Source: Planctomycetota bacterium
GTDB taxonomy: Bacteria > Planctomycetota > B15-G4
NCBI GenBank assembly: GCA_029259725.1
Contig: JAJDER010000006.1
Coordinates: forward strand, 1-49,298
Reading direction: 5' to 3'
DNA: 49,298 bases
Below the pieces are notes generated by a model that saw only the letters and a list, made by a program, of their open reading frames with translations, was not told the DNA's origin and searched no databases. The position numbers were made by a program, and so were the translations under genes. Of this stretch, positions 1 through 7,816 are shown in pieces (position 1 is the first letter of the stretch; each line of letters starts with the position of its first letter).

Positions 1-300
1 CCGTCGTCACGATCCTCGATGCGCGGCATCGGCTGCAGCACCAGCGCGTCCTGCAACAGCGTCGCCTGGATGCCCCGGTGCCGCGCGACGAAGAGCACGT
101 CGTCGTGCCACTGGCCGCGATTCTCGACGAAACCGCTCAGGGACTGGATCGGCGGGCCGGCGCGGACACGCGGTTCGTCGGGTGTCCCTGATGTCCCGGC
201 CGACATCGGTGTGGTGATGACGGCGAGGGAGAGCGCGACGGCGAGCGCGACGGCGAGCGTCGGTCTCTCTCGGCCGGTGCGCATCGGGAACTGGATCATG
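1..300 (-). CDS. N-terminal fragment of secreted SBBP/ENRGQ-type protein (partial)
   Basis: The minus strand opens with ATG at 300 and stays open to the window edge, giving 100 codons. The first ~35 residues form a signal peptide with a VALAVAL core encoded by a short direct repeat. Residues ~57-83 contain the segment FVENRGQWHDDVLF, the typical opening of the domain that precedes SBBP beta-propeller repeats (DUF7948-like, name from memory). The complete gene at 17925-20471 has the equivalent segment FIPNHGQWRTETLF, so the two are related at least at the N-terminus. GAGG lies about 8 nt before the ATG, and a -10-like TAGTCT lies at 321-326. The C-terminus is outside the window, so it is unknown whether it ends in the FKGG domain seen in other secreted proteins here. 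Confidence 0.8.
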
Positions 301-320
301 ACGGGAACCTCGGTGGCTTC

Positions 321-326
321 AGACTA
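321..326 (-). promoter_or_regulatory. -10-like box TAGTCT of the partial SBBP gene
   Basis: On the minus strand TAGTCT lies about 20 nt before the ATG at 300, with GAGG between them. It fits the TAnnnT pattern before other genes here. I see no convincing -35. The 301-525 interval otherwise holds nothing I can recognise. Confidence 0.4.
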
Positions 327-525
327 CGCCAGATCAGCGACCTCGGACCCGCAAAGCGGAAGAAGCACTGCGGTCTCCGCGGTGGATCCGTCGACCCGAG
401 GGCGCCGACTCAAAGCTGGTTGCCAACGCCCAAGGGGCGTCAGCTTCAGCGCGTTGCTTGCGCTCCAGCCCTCGGGCCCGCCGTTCCATCTTCGGTCCGC
501 CGCTGCCCGCTGGCCCACCTGGCGA

Positions 526-858
526 CTACAGCAGCGGCTCGAAGGGCGATCCGAAGCAGGCGCGGCCCTTGCGGCAGTCCTCGGGGTGGCTGGCCTTCCG
601 GTCGGGGCCCAGGATCTGCTCGGTCTCGCCGCACCAGCACCACATGGAACGGTCCAGCACGTCCTCATCGGTCATCGCCGGGACCGACGCCGCGAGCAGC
701 TTCTTGCTGCGCAGGCTCGAGCAGTAGGGCGACACCTTGAGGCCCGCGGCGCGTCCGGCGTTCGCGGCGCCGGCGGAGCCACCGCTGCCAGCGCCGGACG
801 TGGTCACCGGGTGGCCGGCGGCGTCGCGGCGCCCGTGGTCCTTGCGGTGGTCGGGCAT
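526..858 (-). CDS. small Cys-rich protein at the end of the Pao-type operon
   Basis: A 110-residue protein whose ATG lies 3 nt after the stop of the FAD subunit gene, so it is almost certainly co-transcribed. Residues 1-40 are low-complexity Gly/Ala/Ser. The C-terminal ~65 residues look conserved in character: a CSSLRSKK segment, then SMWCWCGETEQILGPD, then HPEDCRKGRACF. Five cysteines in that half (one, a CWC pair, then C-x5-C) suggest a metal-binding or structural knot. There is no signal peptide. I do not recognise the family with certainty; the tight linkage to molybdenum hydroxylase subunits suggests an accessory or assembly role, which is inference. Confidence 0.7.
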   Translation of the reverse strand: MPDHRKDHGRRDAAGHPVTTSGAGSGGSAGAANAGRAAGLKVSPYCSSLRSKKLLAASVPAMTDEDVLDRSMWCWCGETEQILGPDRKASHPEDCRKGRACFGSPFEPLL

Positions 859-861
859 CGA

Positions 862-1854
862 TCAGGCTCCGAGCTTCTGGAGGGCGCGACGCAGCAGGCC
901 CTGGGTGAGCGGGATCTTGTAGCCGTTGTCGCTGAGCGCGCGGGCGTCTTTCAGCGCGTCGGCGCCGGCGGCACGGGCCGTGGCCTCGGTGGTCGGCGAG
1001 CGACCCTGGAGCAGCGCCTCGGTGCTGGCGCAGCGCCAGGGCTTCGGCGCGACGCCACCGAGCACGAGCCGCGCGTCCGAGATCCGCGAACCGTCCATCC
1101 ACAGACACAGGGCCACGGCGGACAAGGCCCAGTCGTAGCTCTCGCGCTCCTGCATCTTGAGGAACGTGCTGCGCATGCCGGCGGGCGGCGCCGGCACGCG
1201 CACGCTGGTCATGACCTCGTTGGGCAGGCGCACCGTCTCGCGCTGGTAGCTGCCCTCGCGCGGGAGCGTGAAGTAGTCGTCCAGCTTCAGCGTGCGCTCA
1301 CCGCTCGGCGAGACCAGCGTGACCTCGGCCTCCAGCGCGACCAGCGCCGTGGCCAGGTCCGACGGGTGCACGATGTAGCTGGGGAACCCACCCAGGATCG
1401 CGTTGTAGCGGTTCTTGCCGACGGCGGCGTAGCAGTGCGTGCCGCCCTTCTTGAGGCAGTGCGCCTCCTCGCTGCGGAAGTACCAGCAGCGCGGGCGCTG
1501 GTTGAGGTTGCCGCCGACCGTGCCCACCGAGCGGATCTGCGGCGAGCCCACCGACGCGGCGGCCTCGTGCAGCGCGGTCAGGGTCTCGCGCACGCGCGTG
1601 TGCTCCTCCAGGTCCTGCACCGTGACCATCGCGCCGATCACCAGGGTCCCGTCGGCTTCCCAGGTCATGGCGTCGAGGCCGGGGATGCCCTTGAGGTTCA
1701 CCAGCCGGTCGGGCTCGGCGAGGTGCTCCTTCAGCTCGGTGAGCAGGTCCTGCCCGCCCGCCAGGAGCATGGCGCTCTTGTCGGCGGGGTCGACGGGGAG
1801 CAGGCCCGCCGCCTCCTGCACGGTGCGCGCCTGGACGAGGTCGAAGGCCTTCAT
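862..1854 (-). CDS. FAD-binding subunit of PaoABC-like molybdenum oxidoreductase
   Basis: A 330-aa protein of the xanthine dehydrogenase family M subunits, which pass electrons between FAD and Fe-S clusters; E. coli PaoB (YagS) has 318 aa. The pyrophosphate-binding motifs are AGGQDLL (about 32-38) and SPQIRSVGTVGGNLNQR (about 104-120). A cysteine-containing insertion follows (C123, C133, C141, with CLKKGGTHCYAAVGKNRYNA), resembling the loop that carries an extra 4Fe-4S cluster in PaoB and 4-hydroxybenzoyl-CoA reductase beta. The position before YIVHPSD where related proteins have the fourth Cys is Ser159 here, so cluster binding is uncertain. The gene starts 10 nt beyond the Moco subunit stop and is followed within 3 nt by the small Cys-rich gene. 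Confidence 0.9.
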   Translation of the reverse strand: MKAFDLVQARTVQEAAGLLPVDPADKSAMLLAGGQDLLTELKEHLAEPDRLVNLKGIPGLDAMTWEADGTLVIGAMVTVQDLEEHTRVRETLTALHEAAASVGSPQIRSVGTVGGNLNQRPRCWYFRSEEAHCLKKGGTHCYAAVGKNRYNAILGGFPSYIVHPSDLATALVALEAEVTLVSPSGERTLKLDDYFTLPREGSYQRETVRLPNEVMTSVRVPAPPAGMRSTFLKMQERESYDWALSAVALCLWMDGSRISDARLVLGGVAPKPWRCASTEALLQGRSPTTEATARAAGADALKDARALSDNGYKIPLTQGLLRRALQKLGA

Positions 1855-1864
1855 GTCTAGATCC

Positions 1865-4078
1865 TCAGCCGGCCAGCGCGGCCAGCACCTTGTCGGGGGT
1901 GAGCGGCAGGTCGCGCAGGCGCGCGCCGCAGGCGTTGAACACGGCGTTGGCGATGGCGCCGTGGCCCGGGATGATCGGCGCCTCCGCGAAGCCCATGGCC
2001 TCCTGTCGCGTGTCCTCGTCGTCGATGAGCGCGACCAGCTCGGGGATCTCCTGCGGGCCGGCGATGCGGTAGTCGCCCAGGCCGTCGGTGAGCATCAGGC
2101 CGGTGTCCTCGTCGAGCACGCGCACCTCGTGGAGGCCGTAGCTCAGCGCACCGATCATGCCGCCGTTGATCTGGCTGCGCGACGCCAGGCGATTGAACGG
2201 GAGCCCCATGTCCTGGATGTAGACCATCTTCAGCACCTGGATGCGGCCGGTGACCGTGTCCACGCGCACCTTCGCCGACTGCGCGCCGTGCACGCCGCGG
2301 CCGGTCAGGTGCTCCTGCCAGCGCCCGGTGCCCAGGATGGGTTGCGCGAGGGTGGCGCAGGCCTGCTTCCAGCTCAACGACCGGCCCAGGGCGTGGTCCA
2401 CGTACACGCGGCCGTCGAGCCAGATCAGGTGCCCGGGCTCGGTGCCGAGCGCCGCGGCGACCGACGGTTCGAGCAGCACGCGCGCCTGGTACGCGCCGTC
2501 CTTGATGGCCGAGGCGATGGAACCGGTGGTGATCGACCCGCCGCTGTAGACCGCCGGGGGGAGCTTGCCGTCACCGATGTGCGCGGTGACGTCGGTGACC
2601 CCCAGGCCGAACTCCTCGGCGACGATCGCGGCGACCAGCGTGCGCGAGCCCGTGCCCAGGTCCTGCACGGCGGTGCTGCCCGAGATGGCGCCATCGGGCG
2701 CGATGCGCACGTCGCACACCGTGCTCGGGCGGCTGCCGCTGCCCCAGACCGCCACGCCGAAGCCGATGCCCTCGGCCATGCCGTCGGCGCCGGGTTGGCC
2801 GGGCGTGGTCTTGTTGGGGTGGCCGGCCCAGTCCACCTCGGCCGCCACGCGATCGAGCTGCCGGTGCCAGACCTCGTCGGAGAGGTTGGCCTTGCGGAAC
2901 GACACCGGGTCCATGCCGATGGCGTAGGCCAGTTCGTCGACCATGCACTCCATGGCGAAGCTGGCCTGGGGGTGCCCCGGCGCGCGCTGGGCGCGGTTGG
3001 GGTCGGTGGCCGTGTGCACCTGGCGCACCTCGGCGAAGCTCGTGCCGACGTCATAGATGTACGGCGGCCGCGGCAGCGAGCCGGGTCCCATGCCGCCGAA
3101 CTTCTCGGCGTCCACGCTCAGCGCGACGAGCTTGCCGTCCTTGCTGGCGCCGCCGCGCATGACCTGGCGCGAGCCGCTGCGGTTGCCGGCCATCAGGAAC
3201 TCCTGCCGCCGGTCGAGCATCAGGTGCACCGGGCGTTCGAGGGCGCGGGCGATGACGCAGGCCACGCGGCCCTCCTCGCCCGCGCCGAACTTGGCGCCGA
3301 AGCCGCCGCCCATGTGCTGGCAGATCACGCGCACGTTCTCGCTGTCCAGCTCCAGGTGCCGGGCGAAGTCCCGCGCGCCGCCGGTCACGTTCTGGCTGGA
3401 GTGGTAGACCGTGGCCTCCGTGCCGCCGCGGTAGTCGACCACCGTGCCGTGGGTCTCCAGGCACACGTGGTGCTGGACCGGCAGGGTGTAGGTGGCCTCG
3501 ATGACCGCGTCGCAGGTCTCCAGCGCGGCCGCCGTCTCCTCGCGGTCGCCGGTGGAACTCTCGACGCGCATGTTCACGTCGCCGCGACCGATCTGCGGCG
3601 CGCCGTCGGCCAGCGACTGCTCACGCGTGACGAGCGGCGGGTTGTTGCGCGAGTACCCGGTGACCACCGCGCGCACGCCGTCCTCGAGGGCCTCGGGGGT
3701 CTCGGCCGCCACCGCGGCGACGATCCCGTCGTAGCCCTGGTAGGTGAGCTCGTCGCCGACCTGCTTGTAGGCCTCGGCGTAGACCACGCCGGGGACCGCG
3801 CGCGCGGCCGTGACGTCGAGCGCCTCGATGGTGGCGCGGGGCCAGGGGCACACCACCAGCTTCGCCCAGACCATCTCGGGCAGGCGCATGTCGTGGGTGT
3901 ACTTCGCGCGGCCGGTGACCTTCTCGGGGCCGTCGACGCGCGGGATGTCGGTGTTGAGCAGGGTCAGCGCGTCGCGCCCGGCCCACTCGGCGCGCGCTTC
4001 GGCCGACGCGTCGTCGGTGCTGCCGTCCGCGCCTGCGCCCGCGCCCGGCAGGATCCCGCCGCCGTCCTGGGTGGTCAT
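1865..4078 (-). CDS. molybdopterin-binding subunit of PaoABC-like aldehyde oxidoreductase
   Basis: A 737-aa catalytic subunit of the xanthine dehydrogenase/aldehyde oxidoreductase family, close in length to E. coli PaoC (YagR). The start chosen is the ATG at 4078, overlapping the 2Fe-2S gene stop as ATGA; the reading frame is open much further upstream, but that part is out-of-frame sequence of the 2Fe-2S gene. Near the N-terminus is RVDGPEKVTGRAKYTHDM, typical of the first aldehyde oxidase domain. In the middle lies MGGGFGAKFGAGEEG, the Moco-contacting loop, and later VQDLGTGSRT. The end (EAPIIPGHGAIANAVFNA) carries the Glu expected at the active-site base position. It has no signal peptide, so export would depend on the Tat signal of its partner. 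The substrate cannot be deduced; aldehydes or N-heterocycles are likely. Confidence 0.93.
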   Translation of the reverse strand: MTTQDGGGILPGAGAGADGSTDDASAEARAEWAGRDALTLLNTDIPRVDGPEKVTGRAKYTHDMRLPEMVWAKLVVCPWPRATIEALDVTAARAVPGVVYAEAYKQVGDELTYQGYDGIVAAVAAETPEALEDGVRAVVTGYSRNNPPLVTREQSLADGAPQIGRGDVNMRVESSTGDREETAAALETCDAVIEATYTLPVQHHVCLETHGTVVDYRGGTEATVYHSSQNVTGGARDFARHLELDSENVRVICQHMGGGFGAKFGAGEEGRVACVIARALERPVHLMLDRRQEFLMAGNRSGSRQVMRGGASKDGKLVALSVDAEKFGGMGPGSLPRPPYIYDVGTSFAEVRQVHTATDPNRAQRAPGHPQASFAMECMVDELAYAIGMDPVSFRKANLSDEVWHRQLDRVAAEVDWAGHPNKTTPGQPGADGMAEGIGFGVAVWGSGSRPSTVCDVRIAPDGAISGSTAVQDLGTGSRTLVAAIVAEEFGLGVTDVTAHIGDGKLPPAVYSGGSITTGSIASAIKDGAYQARVLLEPSVAAALGTEPGHLIWLDGRVYVDHALGRSLSWKQACATLAQPILGTGRWQEHLTGRGVHGAQSAKVRVDTVTGRIQVLKMVYIQDMGLPFNRLASRSQINGGMIGALSYGLHEVRVLDEDTGLMLTDGLGDYRIAGPQEIPELVALIDDEDTRQEAMGFAEAPIIPGHGAIANAVFNACGARLRDLPLTPDKVLAALAG

Positions 4079-4746
4079 CGGAGGCCCCCGCCCGCGCGGC
4101 TCTTCGCGGCCGTCTGCGCGGCCTCGAAGATGTGCGGGTAGGTGCCGCAGCGGCAGAGGTTGCCGGACAGCTCGTGGCGCACGGTCGCTTCGCTGGGCGT
4201 GCCGTGCTTGTCGAGGCACGCGGTCGTCGCCATCACGAAGCCCGGCGTGCAGAAGCCGCACATGAGCGCGTCGTGCCGGCAGAAGGCGGCCTGGACCGGG
4301 GACATGTCCTCGGGCGAGCCCAGTCCTTCGACCGTCGTGATCCGCTTGTCCTGCAGGTCCACGGCGAGTTGCAGGCACGAGTACACCGGGCGCCCGTCGA
4401 CGATCACCGTGCACGCGCCGCAGTTGCCGCGGTCGCAGACCTCCTTGGTGCCGGTCAGCGGCTCGGGCAGCCGCACGCGCAGGGCCGAGAGCAGCGTGGT
4501 GCGCGGCTCGGCCCTCAGCTTGCGCGCCGCGCCGTTGATGTCCAGCGTGATCTCGGTCTCGCCCGAGATCACCGGCGCGCCGGCGCCCGCGGCCTCGGCG
4601 CCCTCGGTCATGCCGGCCTCGAGCGAGCGCGCGGCCACGCCACCGGCCGCGATCACGCTGCTCGCGCCCTTCAGGAACGAGCGGCGGGAGAAACCGCCGC
4701 CGTGCCCATCGGGCGCGGGGCGATCGAGGGGTGGGCGCTCGGCCAT
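4075..4746 (-). CDS. Tat-exported 2Fe-2S subunit of PaoABC-like oxidoreductase
   Basis: A 223-aa protein carrying two 2Fe-2S clusters, equivalent to E. coli PaoA (YagT). A twin-arginine signal FSRRSFLKGASS spans about residues 19-30, followed by a hydrophobic Ala/Gly stretch. The plant-type ferredoxin ligands are C104, C109, C112 and C124 (CDRGNCGAC then YSC). The C-terminal four-helix domain ligands are C163, C166, C198 and C200 (CGFCTPGF and CRCGTY). The start at 4746 was chosen because GGCGAG lies upstream at suitable spacing; the alternative ATG at 4761 would add five residues. It heads the structural gene set, and its stop overlaps the Moco subunit start. The holoenzyme is expected in the periplasm. 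Confidence 0.92.
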   Translation of the reverse strand: MAERPPLDRPAPDGHGGGFSRRSFLKGASSVIAAGGVAARSLEAGMTEGAEAAGAGAPVISGETEITLDINGAARKLRAEPRTTLLSALRVRLPEPLTGTKEVCDRGNCGACTVIVDGRPVYSCLQLAVDLQDKRITTVEGLGSPEDMSPVQAAFCRHDALMCGFCTPGFVMATTACLDKHGTPSEATVRHELSGNLCRCGTYPHIFEAAQTAAKSRAGGGLR

Positions 4747-4789
4747 CGGAAGGCTCGCCATCGAGGGGTGACGGGGTCGGGGGGCGGCG

Positions 4790-4808
4790 TGTCGCGCGCG
4801 GCGCGACA
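4790..4808. other. 8-bp hairpin in the gap between selenoprotein and 2Fe-2S genes
   Basis: TGTCGCGC and GCGCGACA flank a 3-nt loop, a perfect 8-bp stem. The 133-nt gap (4747-4879) separates the Sec-containing gene from the 2Fe-2S gene on the same strand. No T-run follows on the minus strand, so it is not a standard intrinsic terminator; it could modulate readthrough or protect an mRNA end. Confidence 0.3.
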
Positions 4809-4879
4809 GGCTCGGCGCGCACGACGGGCAGGAGCGTACCAGAGGACCGCCTGGGCGGAAGCGTGGGGGGTGCAGCGGC

Positions 4880-6016
4880 CTACTCGTCCAGGATCTTCGC
4901 GAGCATCGCCTCGGCATCCCCCTTGACGACACGGCCCTGCGGGTCGATCAGCACCAACGTCGGGAAGGCCTGGATGCCCCAGGTCTCGATCGTCTCGCCG
5001 GTGTCGTCGAGCAACACCGGGAAGGGCAGGTCGCGCCCGCCCCAGGCCTCCGCCTTGACCTTCTCGGTGAGCGTGTCGAGCTGCTCGAAGCTGCTGGCTT
5101 GCGCGTCGTGGAACGCGAGGATCTCGAAGCGGTCGCGCTGGTCGGCATGCGCTTCGTGGAAATCGATCAGGCCCGGCAGACTGCCGCGCGTGCAGGGGCC
5201 TCACCAGTAGCCCCAGAACTCCAGCAGGATCCACTTGCCGCGGTAGTCCGCGAGGGTGGGCTGGCTGTTGCCGCCGGTGTTGCGCGCCGCGGTGACGTGC
5301 CACGCGGGGGCCGGCTTGCCCGCCAGCCTGGCGACGGTGGACAACTCCAGCTCGTAGCGCCCGCCGTCGACCCGTGGGAGCGTTCCGTCGAGTTCGATGC
5401 GCTCGCTGCGGAAGGCCAGGTCCGGACCGTGGAGCAGCAGGCCGTAGTCCAGCGCCGGGCCCTCGAAGCCGATGCGGCCGTCCTCGGCGAGCAGGTGCAG
5501 GAAGGCGCCGCCGCCGTGACGGGCCGGGAACGAGACCGTGGCGCTGAGCCACTCGGGATCGGTGTCGAGCTCCGGCACGGCGAGTTCGGCGCGCCACGCG
5601 ATCGTGGGCGAGAGCGTGATCGCGGCCTCCCCATGTCCCTCCTGACCGAGCGTGGCGGCGAGCCCGGCGCCGGAGAGCGTGCCGTCCTCGCTGCGCGCGA
5701 AGACGCCGATGTCGAAGCCGCGGTAGATGGCGGTGACGTCGAGGGTGAAGCGCCCGGCGGCATCGGTGCTCGCGTCCTGCATGGGCGACATCTCACCGCC
5801 GGCCGCGGACCAGGTGGTGGCGACGCTCACGTCCTCGACCGGCGCGCCGGTCGCATCGACCACCGTGCCCGTGATCGAGATCGTCTCCTCCGTCGTGCCC
5901 GGAGCCCCGGCGTCGTCGGAGGGCGAGCAGGCGCCCAGTCCGGCCGGGCCGGCCAGCACCACGCCGAACGCGAACGCGGCGAGACGCGACCTCCGGGTGG
6001 AAGCGAGACTGTGCAT
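4880..6016 (-). CDS. thioredoxin-like (TlpA/redoxin) lipoprotein, probable selenoprotein with in-frame TGA as Sec272
   Basis: Read through the TGA at 5201-5203, this is one 378-aa protein. It has a lipoprotein signal with lipobox LGAC (Cys30), a carboxypeptidase-regulatory-like beta domain (about 40-95), a middle beta-rich region, and a C-terminal thioredoxin fold. The active site reads FWGYW-Sec-GPCTRGSLPG, so TGA sits exactly where the first Cys of CGPC is expected, with the resolving Cys at 275. After the TGA the frame stays open for 106 sense codons to TAG at 4880, keeping a cis-Pro motif (AFPTLVLID). A SECIS-like hairpin follows the TGA immediately. The ATG at 6016 was chosen because TATCCT lies exactly 6 nt upstream, as in a leaderless promoter. 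The gene lies upstream of the Pao-like operon on the same strand. Conventional annotation would stop at 5201 and miss the catalytic half. The alternative is a nonsense mutation or sequencing error. Confidence 0.85.
5170..5203 (-). promoter_or_regulatory. bacterial SECIS-like element directly after the UGA
   Basis: In the mRNA the nucleotides after UGA fold into a hairpin. The upper stem is CGGC/GCCG (5183-5186 with 5174-5177) around loop AGUCU (5178-5182). A competing lower stem pairs GGCCC at 5196-5200 with GGGCC at 5170-5174. The loop starts 18 nt after the UGA and has G as its second base, matching the bacterial SECIS rule (loop 16-37 nt after UGA, G in the first two loop bases). The GU falls at +20/+21, the same offset as in E. 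coli fdhF by my count, and CAGUCUGC resembles CAGGUCUGC of fdhF. Confidence 0.7.
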
Positions 6017-6022
6017 CGGAAC

Positions 6023-6028
6023 AGGATA
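6023..6028 (-). promoter_or_regulatory. -10 box TATCCT for the selenoprotein gene (leaderless type)
   Basis: On the minus strand TATCCT is followed by exactly 6 nt and then ATG at 6016. This is the same geometry seen before the genes starting at 14102, 34392 and 41480. No Shine-Dalgarno is present. The divergent amidohydrolase starts only 38 nt away. Confidence 0.5.
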
Positions 6029-6054
6029 ACCTGCGGCGATCCGGGAGGTGTGCC

Positions 6055-7791
6055 ATGTCATCGCCGAAGTCGCTCGTCCTCGCCCTGCACCTGGTCTTCG
6101 TCGCGCTGGCGCCGACCGCCGCCGCCGACGATCTGCTGCTCACCGGCGCCCGCGTCCTGAACGCGGAGGGCACCGGCTGGCTCGACGACGTCGCGGTGCT
6201 GGTCAGCGACGGACGCATCGCGCAGGTCGCCGCGCTGACGGAGATCCGCGTCACCGCGGGCACCCGGCAGCTCGAACTGCACGGCCTGCATCTGCTCCCC
6301 GGTCTGATCGACCTGCACACGCACCTGCTGCTGCACCCCTACGACGAGGCGAACTGGAACGACCAGGTGCTGGTCGAGTCCCTGGGCCTGCGCACCGCCC
6401 GCGCCGTGGCCGCCGCCGAGGCCACGCTGCACGCCGGCTTCACCACGATCCGCGAGCTGGGCACCGAGGGCGCCGGCTACGCCGACGTCGGGCTGCGCGA
6501 CGCCATCGGGGCCGGCATCGTGCCCGGCCCGCGGGTGCTCGCCGCCACGCGCGCGCTGGTCGCCACGGGCTCCTACGGGCCGTCGGGTTTCGATCCGCGC
6601 TGGGCGCTGCCCAAGGGCGCGCAGGTGTGCGACGGGGTCGACGGCGTGCGCGTCGCCGTGCGCGAGCAGATCGCCGCGGGCGCCGACTGGATCAAGGTCT
6701 ACGCCGACTCCCGGCGCCGCCCGGGCGATCCGTCCACGCCGACCTTCAGCCGCGAGGAGCTTCTGGCGATCGTCGACGAGGCCACCGCGGCCGGCTTGCC
6801 CGTGGCCGCCCATGCCTTCACCGACGAGGCCATCACGCGCGCGGTGCTGGCCGGCGTGCAGACCATCGAGCACGGCAACGAGGCCGGCCCACGCGCGCTC
6901 GAACTCATGGCGCTCAAGGGCGTGGTGCTGTGCCCGACGCTCGGAGCCCAGGAGGCGATGGCGCTCTACAGTGGCTGGGATGGCGGCGCCGACGGCGCGG
7001 CCGCTCCCCTGCGCGACGAAGACCCGCGGCGCTTGCACGTCGCGCGGGAGTCGTTCGAGGTGGCCTTGCAGGTGGGCGTGACCCTCGCCTGCGGGAGCGA
7101 CGCGGGCGTCTTCGACCACGGCGACAACGCGCGCGAACTCGAGCTCATGGCCGCCTGGGGCATGGCGCCGGAGGCGGTGCTGGCGTCGGCGACCCGCGTC
7201 GCGGCCGACGTGCTCGGGCGCTCCGATCTCGGCCGTATCGCCCCGGGCGCGGTGGGGGACCTGGTCGTCGTGTCCGGCGACCCGCTGGCCGACTTCGCCA
7301 ACCTGCGTGAGCCGGCCGTCGTGATCCAGGCCGGCGTGGTCGTCGTGGACCGTCGCTCGTCGGCGGACGCGGCCACGCGCGCCGAGCTCGTCGCCCTGAG
7401 CCAGCGCGTGCTCGACCTGCTCGGCGAGAAGCGCTTCGAGGAGCTGGCTGCGCTCTTCGCTCCCGGCGCCATCGAGGCCATGGACATCCAGGAGCACGAC
7501 GTGCAGCGCGTGGTCAGCGCCGAGGAGAGTCTCGCCCGCGCCGAGCGCAGCCTCGCCGAGATCGAGAGCTTCCGCGAGTGGCTCAGCGGCGAGGCGACCG
7601 TGCGCATCGACGGCAAGCTGGCCCTGGTCTGGGCACCGTTCCTGCTCGAGGCGGACGGGGCACGCTCCACCGGCGTCGACGTGTTCCAGTGGCTGAAGCT
7701 GGAAGGCGAATGGAAGCTGGTGAGCCTGGCCTTCACCAACCGGCCGCTGCCCCCGGGCCAGGAGCGGGCGGATCCGGACGGGGCGCGATGA
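6055..7791 (+). CDS. secreted amidohydrolase (imidazolonepropionase/prolidase-like) with C-terminal NTF2-like domain
   Basis: A 578-aa protein with a signal peptide (about 1-24, ending AAADD). Residues ~25-430 are an amidohydrolase TIM barrel: metal motif LIDLHTHLLLHP, candidate carboxylated lysine in GADWIKVYADS, metal histidines in PVAAHAFTD and QTIEHGNE, and catalytic Asp in LACGSDAGVFDHG. The closest described group is imidazolonepropionase-like enzymes and Sgx9260-type prolidases, so an N-acyl or Xaa-Pro substrate is plausible but unproven. After ~450 comes a SnoaL/DUF4440 (NTF2-like) domain, with VFQWLKLEGEWKLVSLAFTN near the end. GGAGG precedes the ATG by 7 nt. The gene is divergent from the selenoprotein and convergent with the arylsulfatase. 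Confidence 0.88.
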   Translation: MSSPKSLVLALHLVFVALAPTAAADDLLLTGARVLNAEGTGWLDDVAVLVSDGRIAQVAALTEIRVTAGTRQLELHGLHLLPGLIDLHTHLLLHPYDEANWNDQVLVESLGLRTARAVAAAEATLHAGFTTIRELGTEGAGYADVGLRDAIGAGIVPGPRVLAATRALVATGSYGPSGFDPRWALPKGAQVCDGVDGVRVAVREQIAAGADWIKVYADSRRRPGDPSTPTFSREELLAIVDEATAAGLPVAAHAFTDEAITRAVLAGVQTIEHGNEAGPRALELMALKGVVLCPTLGAQEAMALYSGWDGGADGAAAPLRDEDPRRLHVARESFEVALQVGVTLACGSDAGVFDHGDNARELELMAAWGMAPEAVLASATRVAADVLGRSDLGRIAPGAVGDLVVVSGDPLADFANLREPAVVIQAGVVVVDRRSSADAATRAELVALSQRVLDLLGEKRFEELAALFAPGAIEAMDIQEHDVQRVVSAEESLARAERSLAEIESFREWLSGEATVRIDGKLALVWAPFLLEADGARSTGVDVFQWLKLEGEWKLVSLAFTNRPLPPGQERADPDGAR

Positions 7792-7816
7792 GGACGCGCG
7801 CGACGCGCTCGCGCGC

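Noticed and set aside
1439..4141. Long plus-strand open frame (900 codons) opposite the oxidoreductase operon
   Set aside because: The sequence is Arg/Gly/His/Val-rich without domains and lies antisense to clearly homologous Moco and FAD subunits; such frames are expected from third-position GC bias.
4790..4808. Hairpin considered as intrinsic terminator after the selenoprotein gene
   Set aside because: There is no T-run on the minus strand, so it is listed only as a hairpin.
4079..4822. N-terminal extension of the Moco subunit to 4822
   Set aside because: These ~248 residues are out-of-frame sequence of the 2Fe-2S gene; the ATGA overlap at 4075-4078 gives the natural start.
5201..6061. A 286-residue protein ending at the TGA at 5201
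   Set aside because: It would end just before the second half of the thioredoxin active site although the downstream frame is intact; readthrough as Sec explains all of it better. The earlier ATG at 6061 lacks the 6-nt spaced -10 box.
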